A stretch of DNA of 64,000 nucleotides from Litorimonas sp. (lineage in GTDB: Bacteria; Pseudomonadota; Alphaproteobacteria; Caulobacterales; Maricaulaceae): assembly GCA_029936425.1 (NCBI GenBank), contig JAPYSU010000013.1, forward strand, positions 7,190 through 71,189. Direction: 5' to 3'. This document shows, piece after piece, positions 17,389 to 26,012 of this stretch. The notes under the pieces were generated by a model. The model had not been told where the DNA came from. It saw only the letters and a program-made list of their open reading frames with translations, and ran no database searches. The translations under genes and the position numbers were made by a program. The stretch's first letter is position 1; every line of letters starts with the position of its first letter.

Positions 17389-18492
17389 ATGAAACTGTCC
17401 ATTGAACGCAGCGCCTTGATGAAGGCCTTGGGCCATGTCCAGAATGTTGTGGAACGCCGCAACACGATCCCGATTTTGTCCAATGTCCTGATAACCGCCG
17501 AAGAAGGCCAGGTTAATATGGTGGCGACCGATCTTGATATTGAAATGTCCGAAGCGACAGAGGCCGATGTCAGCCAACCGGGCCAGATTACTGCCCCGGC
17601 CCATACGCTCTATGACATTGTTCGTAAACTGTCTGACGGAGCGCAGGTGGTTTTGCAGATAAATAGTGAAGACCGTCTCGACGTCGATGCGGGGCGCGCC
17701 CACTTCACTCTGCCGCTATTGCCCTCCGGAGACTTCCCCAAAATGACGGCGGAAGGCTTTACACATGAGTTCGTTCTGCCGGCCAAAGCTCTGCTGCGTT
17801 TGATCGACAAAACAAAATTTGCCATCTCGACCGAAGAAACGCGCTATTACCTCAACGGCATTTATATGCACGCCAATGCGGGTAAATTACGCTGCGTCGC
17901 AACAGACGGCCACCGCTTGGCTCTGGCCGAGGCGGAGCTGCCTGCCGGCGCAGACGGACTTCCCGGCGTCATTGTCCCGCGCAAAACAGTTGCGGAAATT
18001 CGCCGCCTGATTGACGGCTCTGACGCCGAAGTCGCCATCAGCGTGTCCGAGGCCAAAATCCGCTTCACAACCGGAAACGCGGTTCTGACGTCTAAACTGA
18101 TAGATGGTACTTTCCCGGATTACGAGCGGGTCATCCCAAAGAACAACCCGAAAGAACTGACCATCGACAACAAAGTTTTCGCTGATGCCGTAGACCGCGT
18201 CTCGACCATTTCAGCAGAAAAATCTCGGTCTATTAAAATGGGCCTGGGCGACGACAATCTGGCTCTGACAGTGAATAACCCTGAATCCGGCCATGCACGC
18301 GAAGAGCTTAAAGTCGATTACAGCGAAGAGGCGCTGGAAATAGGGTTCAACGCCAAATATTTGCTTGATGTGACGGCGCAGATCGAAGGCCGCGACGCGA
18401 CTTTCTATCTCGACAGCCCGGCCAGCCCGGCTTTGGTCAAAGACAGCGAAGACCCGGACGCTCTTTTTGTGCTCATGCCGCTTCGTGTTTAA
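17389..18492 (+). CDS. dnaN: DNA polymerase III beta sliding clamp
   Basis: 367 residues, normal clamp length. It begins MKLSIERSALMKALGHVQNVVERRNTIPILSNVLI and ends with the typical VLMPLRV. Three repeated clamp domains span the protein. It tethers the polymerase to DNA. recF follows after 32 bp; dnaN-recF is a conserved pair. It is separated from dnaA by the PLD-like gene. Confidence 0.98.
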   Translation: MKLSIERSALMKALGHVQNVVERRNTIPILSNVLITAEEGQVNMVATDLDIEMSEATEADVSQPGQITAPAHTLYDIVRKLSDGAQVVLQINSEDRLDVDAGRAHFTLPLLPSGDFPKMTAEGFTHEFVLPAKALLRLIDKTKFAISTEETRYYLNGIYMHANAGKLRCVATDGHRLALAEAELPAGADGLPGVIVPRKTVAEIRRLIDGSDAEVAISVSEAKIRFTTGNAVLTSKLIDGTFPDYERVIPKNNPKELTIDNKVFADAVDRVSTISAEKSRSIKMGLGDDNLALTVNNPESGHAREELKVDYSEEALEIGFNAKYLLDVTAQIEGRDATFYLDSPASPALVKDSEDPDALFVLMPLRV

Positions 18493-18524
18493 GGTTTGAA
18501 GGCTTTTGAATTTATAGGTGACGT

Positions 18525-19649
18525 GTGACTTATATCGCGTCTCTACGCCTTTCAGACTTTCGCAATTACAGCTCGCTGGATATCAATTTCGGGCCGGAAC
18601 CTGTTGTACTTTACGGCCCGAACGGCTCAGGTAAAACCAACCTTCTTGAAGCGCTTTCCTTTCTTTCGCCCGGACGCGGTCTGCGGCGCGCAAAAGTCAG
18701 CGATATTGCAAGACGGGATGGCGCCGGGCAGGCCCCGGCCTGGGGCCTGAATGTCACCCTCCCGGATGAAACCCGTATCAATATAGGCCAAATTCCAGAA
18801 CACCCCGGACGCCGCGTGCTTCGTGTAGATGGCAGCCCGGCGACAGGGACGCAGCTTGCGGAACGACTTAATCTAATGTGGCTGACCCCGGCCCAGGACA
18901 GACTTTTTACAGGCCCGGCCGGAGACCGCCGAAAATTTCTGGATAGATTCGCCATGGCGCATAACTCCGGACATGGGCTGACAAGCTCCCGCTATGAAAA
19001 AGCCCGTTCGGAACGCAACCGTCTGCTTTCGGATCAAATCAATGATTCCCGCTGGTTTGACGCTTTGGAAACGGATCTCGCCTATCACGGCGCGCGAATT
19101 GCGGAGGCCCGCGCCATAACTCTGACAGCGCTTCGCGATGAAATTGCGGCGCGTGACACCGTCTTTCCGAAGGCCGGATTGTCGCTAGACGGAGACTATG
19201 AAACCGCAATTCTGGAAGGGCAAAATGTTGAGGTGGTAGAAGAAAGTCTTCGGCGAGCCCTGCGAGATGGCCGGAGCCTTGCCCAGCGGGCCGGGCGCAC
19301 CTTGATAGGACCGCATAGATCCGATCTAAAAGTAACGCATATAGCCAAGTCCATGCCCGCCGAAGACTGCTCTACCGGAGAACAAAAAGCTTTGTTAATC
19401 GGATTATTTCTGGCTCAGGCGCGGTCTAAACAATCGGGAGCGCAACAAGGCCGTAAACCGATATTACTTCTGGATGAAGTGGCGGCCCATTTGGATGAAG
19501 GGCGCCGCGCCGCCATGATAGAGGAGCTCCTCGCCCTGGAGACGCAACTTTTTATGACCGGCACAGACCGTCATTTGTTTGAGGCGTTTCAGGGGCGCGC
19601 ACAGTTTTTCGAGGTGTCCGCTGGCGAGGTCGAAAGGAAAGCTTCCTGA
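18525..19649 (+). CDS. recF: DNA replication and repair protein RecF
   Basis: 374 residues from a GTG start, which fits the RecF opening LRLSDFRNYSSLDINF; a short AGGTG precedes it. Walker A is YGPNGSGKTNLLEAL, the ABC signature is STGEQKALLIGLFLAQA, and Walker B is LLLDEVAAHLDEGRR. RecF loads RecA at gaps through the RecFOR path. The gene lies 32 bp after dnaN on the same strand. Confidence 0.97.
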   Translation: MTYIASLRLSDFRNYSSLDINFGPEPVVLYGPNGSGKTNLLEALSFLSPGRGLRRAKVSDIARRDGAGQAPAWGLNVTLPDETRINIGQIPEHPGRRVLRVDGSPATGTQLAERLNLMWLTPAQDRLFTGPAGDRRKFLDRFAMAHNSGHGLTSSRYEKARSERNRLLSDQINDSRWFDALETDLAYHGARIAEARAITLTALRDEIAARDTVFPKAGLSLDGDYETAILEGQNVEVVEESLRRALRDGRSLAQRAGRTLIGPHRSDLKVTHIAKSMPAEDCSTGEQKALLIGLFLAQARSKQSGAQQGRKPILLLDEVAAHLDEGRRAAMIEELLALETQLFMTGTDRHLFEAFQGRAQFFEVSAGEVERKAS

Positions 19650-19672
19650 AATCGCTAAACTTCAAATAAAAT

Positions 19673-19698
19673 GCCCTGACACGCGAAGGTGACAGGGC
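19673..19698 (-). terminator. Terminator of the flavin hydroxylase gene, between convergent genes
   Basis: GCCCTG-A-CAC and GTG-A-CAGGGC form a stem with one A/A mismatch. On the minus strand the hairpin is followed by a T-rich ATTTTATTTG, so it best serves the gene ending at 19780. It may also help end recF from the other side, though no T run follows on that strand. Confidence 0.6.
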
Positions 19699-19779
19699 AA
19701 AGCATCGGAACGGGGCACAATGTCCGATGGTAACTTAGTTACGTTCCATATCGGAAGAGGGGGCAATAAAAAACTGAGT

Positions 19780-21006
19780 TTATTTGCTTAAAAGTTCAGG
19801 CAGGTCACCTAAGTCCCCTGCCGCCTCTCGCATAATCAGGTCTTTCAGGCCCTCGGACCCATTAACGGCGCTAAGACCTAATCGCCGAATGTGGCCTAGC
19901 GCCTTGCCAAAAGGACGGCGTAACGGAGATGTAGACGGATTGAATATATAAGACAGCCCATCTGTCGCGGTGGCAAGCGCCGTCACGTCGCTCCGCCGCC
20001 AATCCTGATAATCTCCCAATATGGCCCCGCCAATATCCTGCCCTGTTTGCCGCGCAGACTTGAGAACATCATGCAAGGTCGCCGCGTCGCGCAGACCCAG
20101 ATTTAGCCCCTGACCCGCGAGCGGATGAATGACGTGAGCCGCATCCCCGACCAGAACCAGGCGTGTTGCGACATAATCCTGCGCGAGTTGAAGGTGAAGT
20201 GGATAGCTTTGGCGCGGCGCGCTCAAAGACAGCTCGCCGAGATGATCGCCAATCCGCAAAGTCAGCTCCGTCAAAAAGTCGGCGTCGGAAATGGTGATTG
20301 CCGCTTTCACGGCCGCGCTCTTATCGCTCCAGACAATCTGGCTGCGCTGGCCCGTGAGAGGGAGGACGGCCAACGGCCCGCCCGGCAAAAAACGCTGCAA
20401 AGCCAGGCCGTCATGCGGGAGGCTATGGGAGATCGTTGTGACGAGAGCACTTTGTCCGTAATGCCGCCCGTCTATGGCGATGCCTGCGCCGCCCCGGATT
20501 CCTGACTTCGCGCCGTCCGCGGCAATGAGAAGTTTTGCCGTAACGCTTTTACCGTCAACTTCCGCCGTTACGCCGGAAATAGTGTGAGTGACATTTTTTA
20601 CCTGCGCCGGAGAGATTATGTCTATCTGATCGGCTGACTTGAGCTTCTCTTGCAGGGCTAAATAAAGCTGCTTGTTCTCAATCATCTGAGCCGTATCGGA
20701 GTCAGAGACTTCGGGCCCGAAATGCAATCGCCAAACCGGATCGTCTCCGACATTTCCGTCAGTAATCAGCATGTCATGCATCGGCTGCAAATGGTTGGAA
20801 AGCGGCAATTCAAGTCGGTTTAAAAACCGCAGTGAAGACGCAGACAACGCGGAGGCCCGGCCGTCATCTTGTCCGGACGTATTGGATAGAATATCCCGCC
20901 CATCTGCCAGAGCAATTTTCAGCCCGTCAAGTTTGGCGCAGGCCAGGGCTGTCACCTGACCCACCAGACCACCCCCGACAATCAATATATCATATTCATT
21001 TTTCAC
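19780..21006 (-). CDS. UbiH/UbiF-family FAD-dependent hydroxylase
   Basis: 408 residues with a GTG start. It has the FAD-binding DILIVGGGLVGQVTALA at the N-terminus and the second flavin motif VGDAAHVIHPLAGQGLNLGLRDAATL at about residue 290. These are hallmarks of the ubiquinone-biosynthesis hydroxylases (UbiH, UbiF, UbiI, UbiM). It should hydroxylate a ring position of a ubiquinone precursor. Which ring carbon cannot be read from sequence. It is divergent from xthA. Confidence 0.88.
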   Translation of the reverse strand: MKNEYDILIVGGGLVGQVTALACAKLDGLKIALADGRDILSNTSGQDDGRASALSASSLRFLNRLELPLSNHLQPMHDMLITDGNVGDDPVWRLHFGPEVSDSDTAQMIENKQLYLALQEKLKSADQIDIISPAQVKNVTHTISGVTAEVDGKSVTAKLLIAADGAKSGIRGGAGIAIDGRHYGQSALVTTISHSLPHDGLALQRFLPGGPLAVLPLTGQRSQIVWSDKSAAVKAAITISDADFLTELTLRIGDHLGELSLSAPRQSYPLHLQLAQDYVATRLVLVGDAAHVIHPLAGQGLNLGLRDAATLHDVLKSARQTGQDIGGAILGDYQDWRRSDVTALATATDGLSYIFNPSTSPLRRPFGKALGHIRRLGLSAVNGSEGLKDLIMREAAGDLGDLPELLSK

Positions 21007-21102
21007 GAGATGAAACCTAACATGAAAACAGTTGGGAAACAGGGCCTAAAATTGCGGCATTTAGGGTTACAATTGCGCCCTGAACCGCCTATCCCTGCTC
21101 TT

Positions 21103-21942
21103 ATGAAAATTAAACTCGCCAGCTGGAACATAAATTCCGTTCGTCTCCGGATCGATCAGGTCATCCGTTTTTTAGAGGAGCAGAAACCGGATATACTTGG
21201 CCTTCAGGAAATCAAATGCCAGGAAGAGCAATTTCCTTTCGAGGCGTTCAAAGAAGCCGGTTATCCCTATATCGAAGTGTCCGGACAAAAAGGCTATCAC
21301 GGCGCGGCGACAGTCTCCCGCCTACCCATGGAGCGCCTGCCGACCAGCTTCTGTCCGCTGGATCATGCCCGCCATGTCAGTACACGCGTTATCGCCAAAG
21401 GCGAAAATTGCGATCAGGACTTTGAATTTCATAATTTCTATATTCCCGCCGGCGGAGATATCGCTGATCCCGAAATAAATGATAAGTTTCGGCACAAGCT
21501 TGATTTTCTTGAGACCATGCGCGTTTATTTCACCGAACGCTTTGCCAAGGGCGATAACCAGCAGGTCCTGGTCGGAGACTTTAATATCGCGCCGCATGAA
21601 AATGACGTTTGGAGTCATAAACAGCTTTTGAAAGTGGTCAGCCATACCCCTATGGAAGTCGAAACCTTGGCTACGCTTCAAGCGACGCATGACTTCACGG
21701 ATACGGCGCGGCTGTTTCGCGAAGACGACGAAAAACTTTACAGCTGGTGGTCTTACCGCGCGCGGGACGTGATGAAATCAAACCGGGGCCGCCGTCTGGA
21801 CCACATCTGGGTCAGCCCAGCGCTCAAACCCTGCGTCGAAGCGGTGGGTCGAGAGGGGTACGAAATCCACACGCCTTGCCGGATTTGGGAAAAACCGTCA
21901 GACCACGTTCCGATTACGCAGGTCATGGATTTAACAGATTAG
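21103..21942 (+). CDS. xthA: Exodeoxyribonuclease III
   Basis: 279 residues from the ATG at 21103, which aligns with the usual start (MKIKLASWNINSVRLRI). An in-frame ATG at 21010 would add 31 unusual residues. Catalytic landmarks are LGLQEIKCQEEQFP, YIPAGGD, VGDFNIAPHENDVW, the RGRRLDHIWVSP segment and SDHVPITQ. It is an AP endonuclease and 3'-5' exonuclease in base-excision repair, in line with mutM earlier in the window. Confidence 0.95.
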   Translation: MKIKLASWNINSVRLRIDQVIRFLEEQKPDILGLQEIKCQEEQFPFEAFKEAGYPYIEVSGQKGYHGAATVSRLPMERLPTSFCPLDHARHVSTRVIAKGENCDQDFEFHNFYIPAGGDIADPEINDKFRHKLDFLETMRVYFTERFAKGDNQQVLVGDFNIAPHENDVWSHKQLLKVVSHTPMEVETLATLQATHDFTDTARLFREDDEKLYSWWSYRARDVMKSNRGRRLDHIWVSPALKPCVEAVGREGYEIHTPCRIWEKPSDHVPITQVMDLTD

Positions 21943-21943
21943 G

Positions 21944-22984
21944 TTAGGAGAGGGGCGGGGGAGATAAACCCAGAATAGGCCCCAAAACTGTGAGTAATTG
22001 ATGCGCCGCGGCCCGGCGGTCTGCTTCACTTAGCCCCCCAAGCATACCTCTTGCCTCTTCAGGTAAATGGGACATTGGCGTTTCGTCCTCGGGGCGAAAT
22101 ACAAATCTTTCAAAAACACCCTGCCAGACAGATCTTTCTTCGGGTTGAAGGCTGTGAAACGCCATAATTGCATGAAGCAAAGCGGCTTTTGGGTTGTTTG
22201 TCAGAGGGCGGCTGTCTGACCACCAATAATTTATGAGCATATTAAGCGGGGCTGTTGCCTGCATATGATGCCACCAGCCATAGGGAATATAAAGCGCGTC
22301 TCCGGCTTTCAGCTTTCCCCGAAGGGCTGCGCTCAAAGCCTTTTCAAACCTGGGGTGTTTTTCAAAATCCGGTTCCTCGACATTTGCTGTACTGACAAAA
22401 ACACCTCCCGGAGCTGTCTCGAGGGGTCCGGGATAAAGATTTGACAATTGTTCCGGCGGGAAAAGTGTAGCGGTTCGCTCCCCCATCACTACGAGAGCAA
22501 TATTTTCGCTTGGGTCAAAGTGGGTCTGAACCGTTGTTTCTCCGCCGATCCAGGCTCTGGGAGCTACATCCTTCAAATAAGGCATGACATTTTCTGCAAT
22601 AACGCTAGGCATATAATCTGCCATTGGAACAGACTGCACATATCGTGACGGCGACCCAATTTCCGCCGACTCTCTCAAAATGTCCTGAAGCGCAGCCGAA
22701 AGTGTTTGCGGCACATATTCAAAATTCTGTGTTCGAAAGTTTTCTGAATAATAAAACTGACCTTTAACCTCCGGCGGAGCCAGAAGAGATTGAAGTTCGC
22801 GGCCCGTTTCTTGGGCGCTCAAATAGCTGAATAAGGCTGCGGGGCCTTTTTTCGCCTTTTTAATCAGAGGCCAGTCCAAACAGACCCGCCTCAAAATAGC
22901 AGGTTGGCCGAGGGGGCGAATTTTCGAGTGAAAGTCTTCCGGACTCGGCGAGAAATATTCAGAAATGGGCGTAAAATCAGACAT
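21944..22984 (-). CDS. Cupin-like/JmjC-domain protein
   Basis: 346 residues, no signal peptide. The middle holds the Fe(II)/2-oxoglutarate oxygenase pattern: HFD (first His and Asp, about residue 162) in TTVQTHFDPSENIALVVMGE, then a distal His in GDALYIPYGWWHHMQA (about residue 243). This matches the cupin_8/JmjC group (FIH-like hydroxylases). Its target could be a protein side chain or a small molecule. It abuts xthA tail-to-tail and runs the same way as the response regulator upstream (27 bp gap). The family call is good; the substrate is unknown. Confidence 0.8.
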   Translation of the reverse strand: MSDFTPISEYFSPSPEDFHSKIRPLGQPAILRRVCLDWPLIKKAKKGPAALFSYLSAQETGRELQSLLAPPEVKGQFYYSENFRTQNFEYVPQTLSAALQDILRESAEIGSPSRYVQSVPMADYMPSVIAENVMPYLKDVAPRAWIGGETTVQTHFDPSENIALVVMGERTATLFPPEQLSNLYPGPLETAPGGVFVSTANVEEPDFEKHPRFEKALSAALRGKLKAGDALYIPYGWWHHMQATAPLNMLINYWWSDSRPLTNNPKAALLHAIMAFHSLQPEERSVWQGVFERFVFRPEDETPMSHLPEEARGMLGGLSEADRRAAAHQLLTVLGPILGLSPPPLS

Positions 22985-23011
22985 TAATTACGATTGAAAA
23001 TTTAAAATTAA

Positions 23012-23719
23012 TTAGTCCAAAGCCAGCCGGTAGCCGCCTGGTTCTGTCATGAGCAAGGTCGCCACGCCTTTCTCAGGCTCGATTTTCTGGCGTAGGCGGT
23101 AAACATGGGTTTCCAGCGTGTGCGTTGTGACGCCGGAATTATACCCCCAGACTTCTTCCAACAGCTCTTCGCGCGCAACAGGCTTTCCGCCCGCGCGGTA
23201 AAGATATTTCAGAATATTGGTTTCTTTTTCAGTCAGGCGAATATCGCGCACCGGGCGCGCGCCTTCCTCTTGTGGCGGGGTGAGGCGCTTGAAGGCAGGT
23301 TTGAAGGCATAAGGCCCAATCTGGAAAATGGCTTCTTCGCTTTGCTCGAAGCTACGCAGATGCGCGCGCAAACGGGCAAGCAGAACAGAAAACCGAAACG
23401 GTTTGGTGACATAATCATTCGCCCCGGAATTCAGGCCCAGAATTTCGTTCATTTCGCCGTCATTTCCGGTCAGCATGACAATAGGCGCCGCGACGCCGGC
23501 CTTTCGCATCAACTCGCAGGCCTCGGTGCCCAGCATGTCCGGAAGGTCCACATCCAGAACGATCAAATCAAATGTCTGGTTTTTCGCGGTTTTGATACCG
23601 TCCGTCGCGGTGCCGACATCGACGGTTTCAAACTCATCATAAACCGCGAATTGATCTACCAGCTCGGCCCGCAGAGTTTCATCATCATCGACCAGTAGAA
23701 GTCTTTTTTTCACAGCCAT
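23012..23719 (-). CDS. cenR: OmpR-family response regulator, CenR-like
   Basis: 235 residues. Receiver domain: acidic DDDE near residue 11, phosphoacceptor in LIVLDVDLPD, Lys in TKPFRF. Winged-helix output: RLTEKETNILKYLYRAGGK, then EVWGYNSGVTTHTLETHVYRLRQKIEP. The output region closely resembles, from memory, Caulobacter CenR, an essential envelope regulator paired with the CenK kinase. No kinase gene is adjacent, as for CenR. The name is an inference by resemblance; an ordinary OmpR-type regulator is the conservative reading. Confidence 0.8.
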   Translation of the reverse strand: MAVKKRLLLVDDDETLRAELVDQFAVYDEFETVDVGTATDGIKTAKNQTFDLIVLDVDLPDMLGTEACELMRKAGVAAPIVMLTGNDGEMNEILGLNSGANDYVTKPFRFSVLLARLRAHLRSFEQSEEAIFQIGPYAFKPAFKRLTPPQEEGARPVRDIRLTEKETNILKYLYRAGGKPVAREELLEEVWGYNSGVTTHTLETHVYRLRQKIEPEKGVATLLMTEPGGYRLALD

Positions 23720-23830
23720 AATAGTCGTCCTTTAGCGGAAATTCTCAAGTTTTGGCGTGTTTTATTCCCTCAACAGCCTTAAAGCTAATCGCAGTTCATA
23801 CAAGTGGCATCACAAAAAAGAGAGGCGTGC

Positions 23831-24361
23831 ATGAGTGAAAAACCCGAATTACGAATTAATTGCGCCTCAGAAACCGCCAACCTTGGAGAGCTTGTCCTGC
23901 CTTGCCGCATTGGAAAGGGCGGCTATATTGACGGTGCCAAAGGCCGTGAAGGGGATGCAAAATCCCCTCTTGGTCTATATCATCTGCGGTGGGGATTTTA
24001 CCGGGCGGACAGACTGCCCGGACCGCCGCGGCACTTTGAGGCCCCACTTACATGGCGGGCGATGGAAAAACTTGACGGTTGGGCAGATGACGTTACCGAC
24101 CCGGCCTATAATCGCTTTATCAAGCTCCCCTGTAATGCGAGCCATGAAGCCCTTTGGCGAGAGGACGGGGCTTATGATATTGTTCTCGTCATAAGCCATA
24201 ATGACAGCCCGCCGACTGCCGGCTTGGGCAGCGCCGTCTTCCTTCATATCGCGCAGCCGGATGACCGGCGGACTTTGGGCTGCATTGCATTTGCGCCGGA
24301 AGACATGACGCGCCTCCTGCCGCATCTACAGCAAGACATGGCGGTCAGGCTTTATGAATAA
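23831..24361 (+). CDS. YkuD-type L,D-transpeptidase-like protein
   Basis: 176 residues from the ATG at 23831, after AGAGAGGCG. No signal peptide is evident, which is unusual for a peptidoglycan enzyme. The C-terminal half holds the YkuD pattern: VISHNDSPPTAGLGSAVFLH (His) then RRTLGCIAF (catalytic Cys), with Leu in place of the usual His/Arg of SHGC. These enzymes make 3-3 crosslinks or act as carboxypeptidases. Related short proteins in alphaproteobacteria are often annotated as L,D-transpeptidases. Its stop overlaps yggS by 10 bp on the opposite strand. Confidence 0.75.
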   Translation: MSEKPELRINCASETANLGELVLPCRIGKGGYIDGAKGREGDAKSPLGLYHLRWGFYRADRLPGPPRHFEAPLTWRAMEKLDGWADDVTDPAYNRFIKLPCNASHEALWREDGAYDIVLVISHNDSPPTAGLGSAVFLHIAQPDDRRTLGCIAFAPEDMTRLLPHLQQDMAVRLYE

Positions 24362-25056
24362 TCGCGCTCGCCGAATAAGGCTGACCCGACGCGCACGGAC
24401 GTGGCGCCAATTTCAATCGCTGTTTCGAAATCGGCGCTCATTCCCATGGAAAGCTTTTCAACTCCGACATCCGCGGCCAATTTCTTGAGCAGCCAGAAAT
24501 GCGGTGACGGCGCTTCATTCAGAGGAGGGATACACATTAACCCTTCGGGTGTCAGATCATATTCCTCTCGCATTTTTTTGATGAAGGTCGGAAGGTCTTC
24601 AGGTGAAAGGCCGGACTTTTGCGGCTCCTCCCCTGTGTTCACCTGTACATAAAGGCGCGGGAAATTGGCTGCCGTCTCTTTCGCCTTGGCCAGGGTTTTA
24701 AGGAGTTTTTCTCGGTCCACCGTTTCAATCACATCAAACAGATCGACGGCGTCCTGGGTTTTATTACTTTGCAGGGGGCCTACCAAGCGCAGTTCCAGCC
24801 CATCCCGTTGAGACTGGAACGTGTCTCCCCAGCGGGTCTGCGCTTCCTGTACCCGGTTTTCGCCAAATATCTTCTGTCCCGTTTCGAGCATAGCCGCGAC
24901 CCGCGCGTCAGGCTGCACCTTGCTGATCGCGACCAAGGCAATATCCTCGGCCGAGCGGTCTGAACGCTTTGCCGCCTCGCCCATTCGGTTTAAAACCTCT
25001 TCCCGCTTGGACTTAATATTGGATGTGGTAGTATCGGATGTGGTCGTATCTGGCAT
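24352..25056 (-). CDS. Pyridoxal phosphate homeostasis protein (YggS/PLPBP)
   Basis: 234 residues. A PLP-binding TIM barrel with the lysine in VAISKVQPD (about residue 48) and the phosphate-binding C-terminal run LSMGMSADFETAIEIGATSVRVGSALFG. Family members keep free PLP in balance. The first 12 residues contain a doubled DTTTS encoded by a 15-bp tandem repeat. The ATG overlaps the start codon of the divergent ThiE-like gene (CATG shared). Confidence 0.93.
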   Translation of the reverse strand: MPDTTTSDTTTSNIKSKREEVLNRMGEAAKRSDRSAEDIALVAISKVQPDARVAAMLETGQKIFGENRVQEAQTRWGDTFQSQRDGLELRLVGPLQSNKTQDAVDLFDVIETVDREKLLKTLAKAKETAANFPRLYVQVNTGEEPQKSGLSPEDLPTFIKKMREEYDLTPEGLMCIPPLNEAPSPHFWLLKKLAADVGVEKLSMGMSADFETAIEIGATSVRVGSALFGERDYS

Positions 25057-25693
25057 GACATCCCCTTACGAAACCTGGCCGGGTTTGCAAAGCCATCCCT
25101 TAGGGCGGGAGGCGCTAAAAATTCGGCAGGCATACTCTAAGTCCTGCCGTCTTTCCCCGCTTATCGCTCTGAGCGATCCGGTTCGAACGCCTGATATAAT
25201 TAGCTGGGCCAAGGCCCTGCCGGAGCATTGCGCAGTTATCTATCGGTTTGAGACCTTTGACGCCCAACTTGCCAAAGCGCTGCGGGAAATTACGAGGGCC
25301 AAATCTCAGCAATTTCTTATTCGCTCTGAAACCCATTCCGATCTTTCCGATGGTCATCATTTTAAACGCAGCGCTGATCTCGGAAGAATTACCAAAAAGC
25401 GAAGCGATGACCCCGGCGCCCTGTTGACGCTGGCGGCGATAAAAGAGGGTCGCTATTCAGAGCCCCTGCCCGCTTTGGACGGATTACTGGTGTCCGCTAT
25501 TTTTCCGAGCGAAAGTCCCAGTGCAGGAACGCCCATCGGGACTGACGCGTTAAAACAGAGAACACAAAAATGGGATGTCCCGATTTTTGCACTGGGCGGG
25601 GTCACGGTTCAAACGGCCCCAGCCTTAATAGGTACAAATATTGCCGGAATTGCAGCTATCGGGGCCCTGAAGGAAGACAAAAATGGCCGATAA
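25055..25693 (+). CDS. Thiamine-phosphate-synthase-like protein (ThiE family, divergent)
   Basis: 212 residues from the ATG at 25055. The second half follows ThiE order: FLIRSETHSDL (motif 1 area), DGLLVSAIFPSESPSAGTPIGTDAL (like the conserved SPVFPT...G loop) and IFALGGVT (phosphate-binding strand). Residues for pyrimidine pyrophosphate binding are weak, so it may have another barrel function. It is head-to-head with yggS, sharing start-codon bases. The stop overlaps the GNAT gene by 11 bp. Confidence 0.65.
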   Translation: MTSPYETWPGLQSHPLGREALKIRQAYSKSCRLSPLIALSDPVRTPDIISWAKALPEHCAVIYRFETFDAQLAKALREITRAKSQQFLIRSETHSDLSDGHHFKRSADLGRITKKRSDDPGALLTLAAIKEGRYSEPLPALDGLLVSAIFPSESPSAGTPIGTDALKQRTQKWDVPIFALGGVTVQTAPALIGTNIAGIAAIGALKEDKNGR

Positions 25694-26006
25694 AGACATA
25701 GATATCACCAAAGAAGAAGGCGGCGACACAATTACGTTCAAAGCCACACTGCCGGACCACTCGGACGAGGCGGAATTGGTTTTATCCAATATTTCCGATA
25801 ATCTCTATAATGCCCATCATACGGGCGTGCCGAAATCCATGGGCGGCAAAGGCGTCGGGACGGCCCTTGTCAAAGCCATGTCCGAAGACGCCCGCGATCT
25901 GGGCTATAAGGTTGTACCCGGCTGCCCTTTTGTGGAGGCGTGGTTCAAGCGGAAACCCAATTGGGCGAAAATGGCGGCGGCGGAGCCGGAGCTTTTCACA
26001 AAATAG
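25683..26006 (+). CDS. Small GNAT-like N-acetyltransferase (YjdJ/GCN5-like)
   Basis: 107 residues. The acetyl-CoA loop is readable as SMGGKGVGTALVKAMSEDARDLGYKVVPGCPFVEAW, the pattern of the compact Acetyltransf_CG group, which lacks the first half of classical GNAT. Its start lies 11 bp inside the ThiE-like gene, so the two are probably translated together. The substrate is unknown. Confidence 0.85.
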   Translation: MADKDIDITKEEGGDTITFKATLPDHSDEAELVLSNISDNLYNAHHTGVPKSMGGKGVGTALVKAMSEDARDLGYKVVPGCPFVEAWFKRKPNWAKMAAAEPELFTK

Positions 26007-26012
26007 GGGTTC

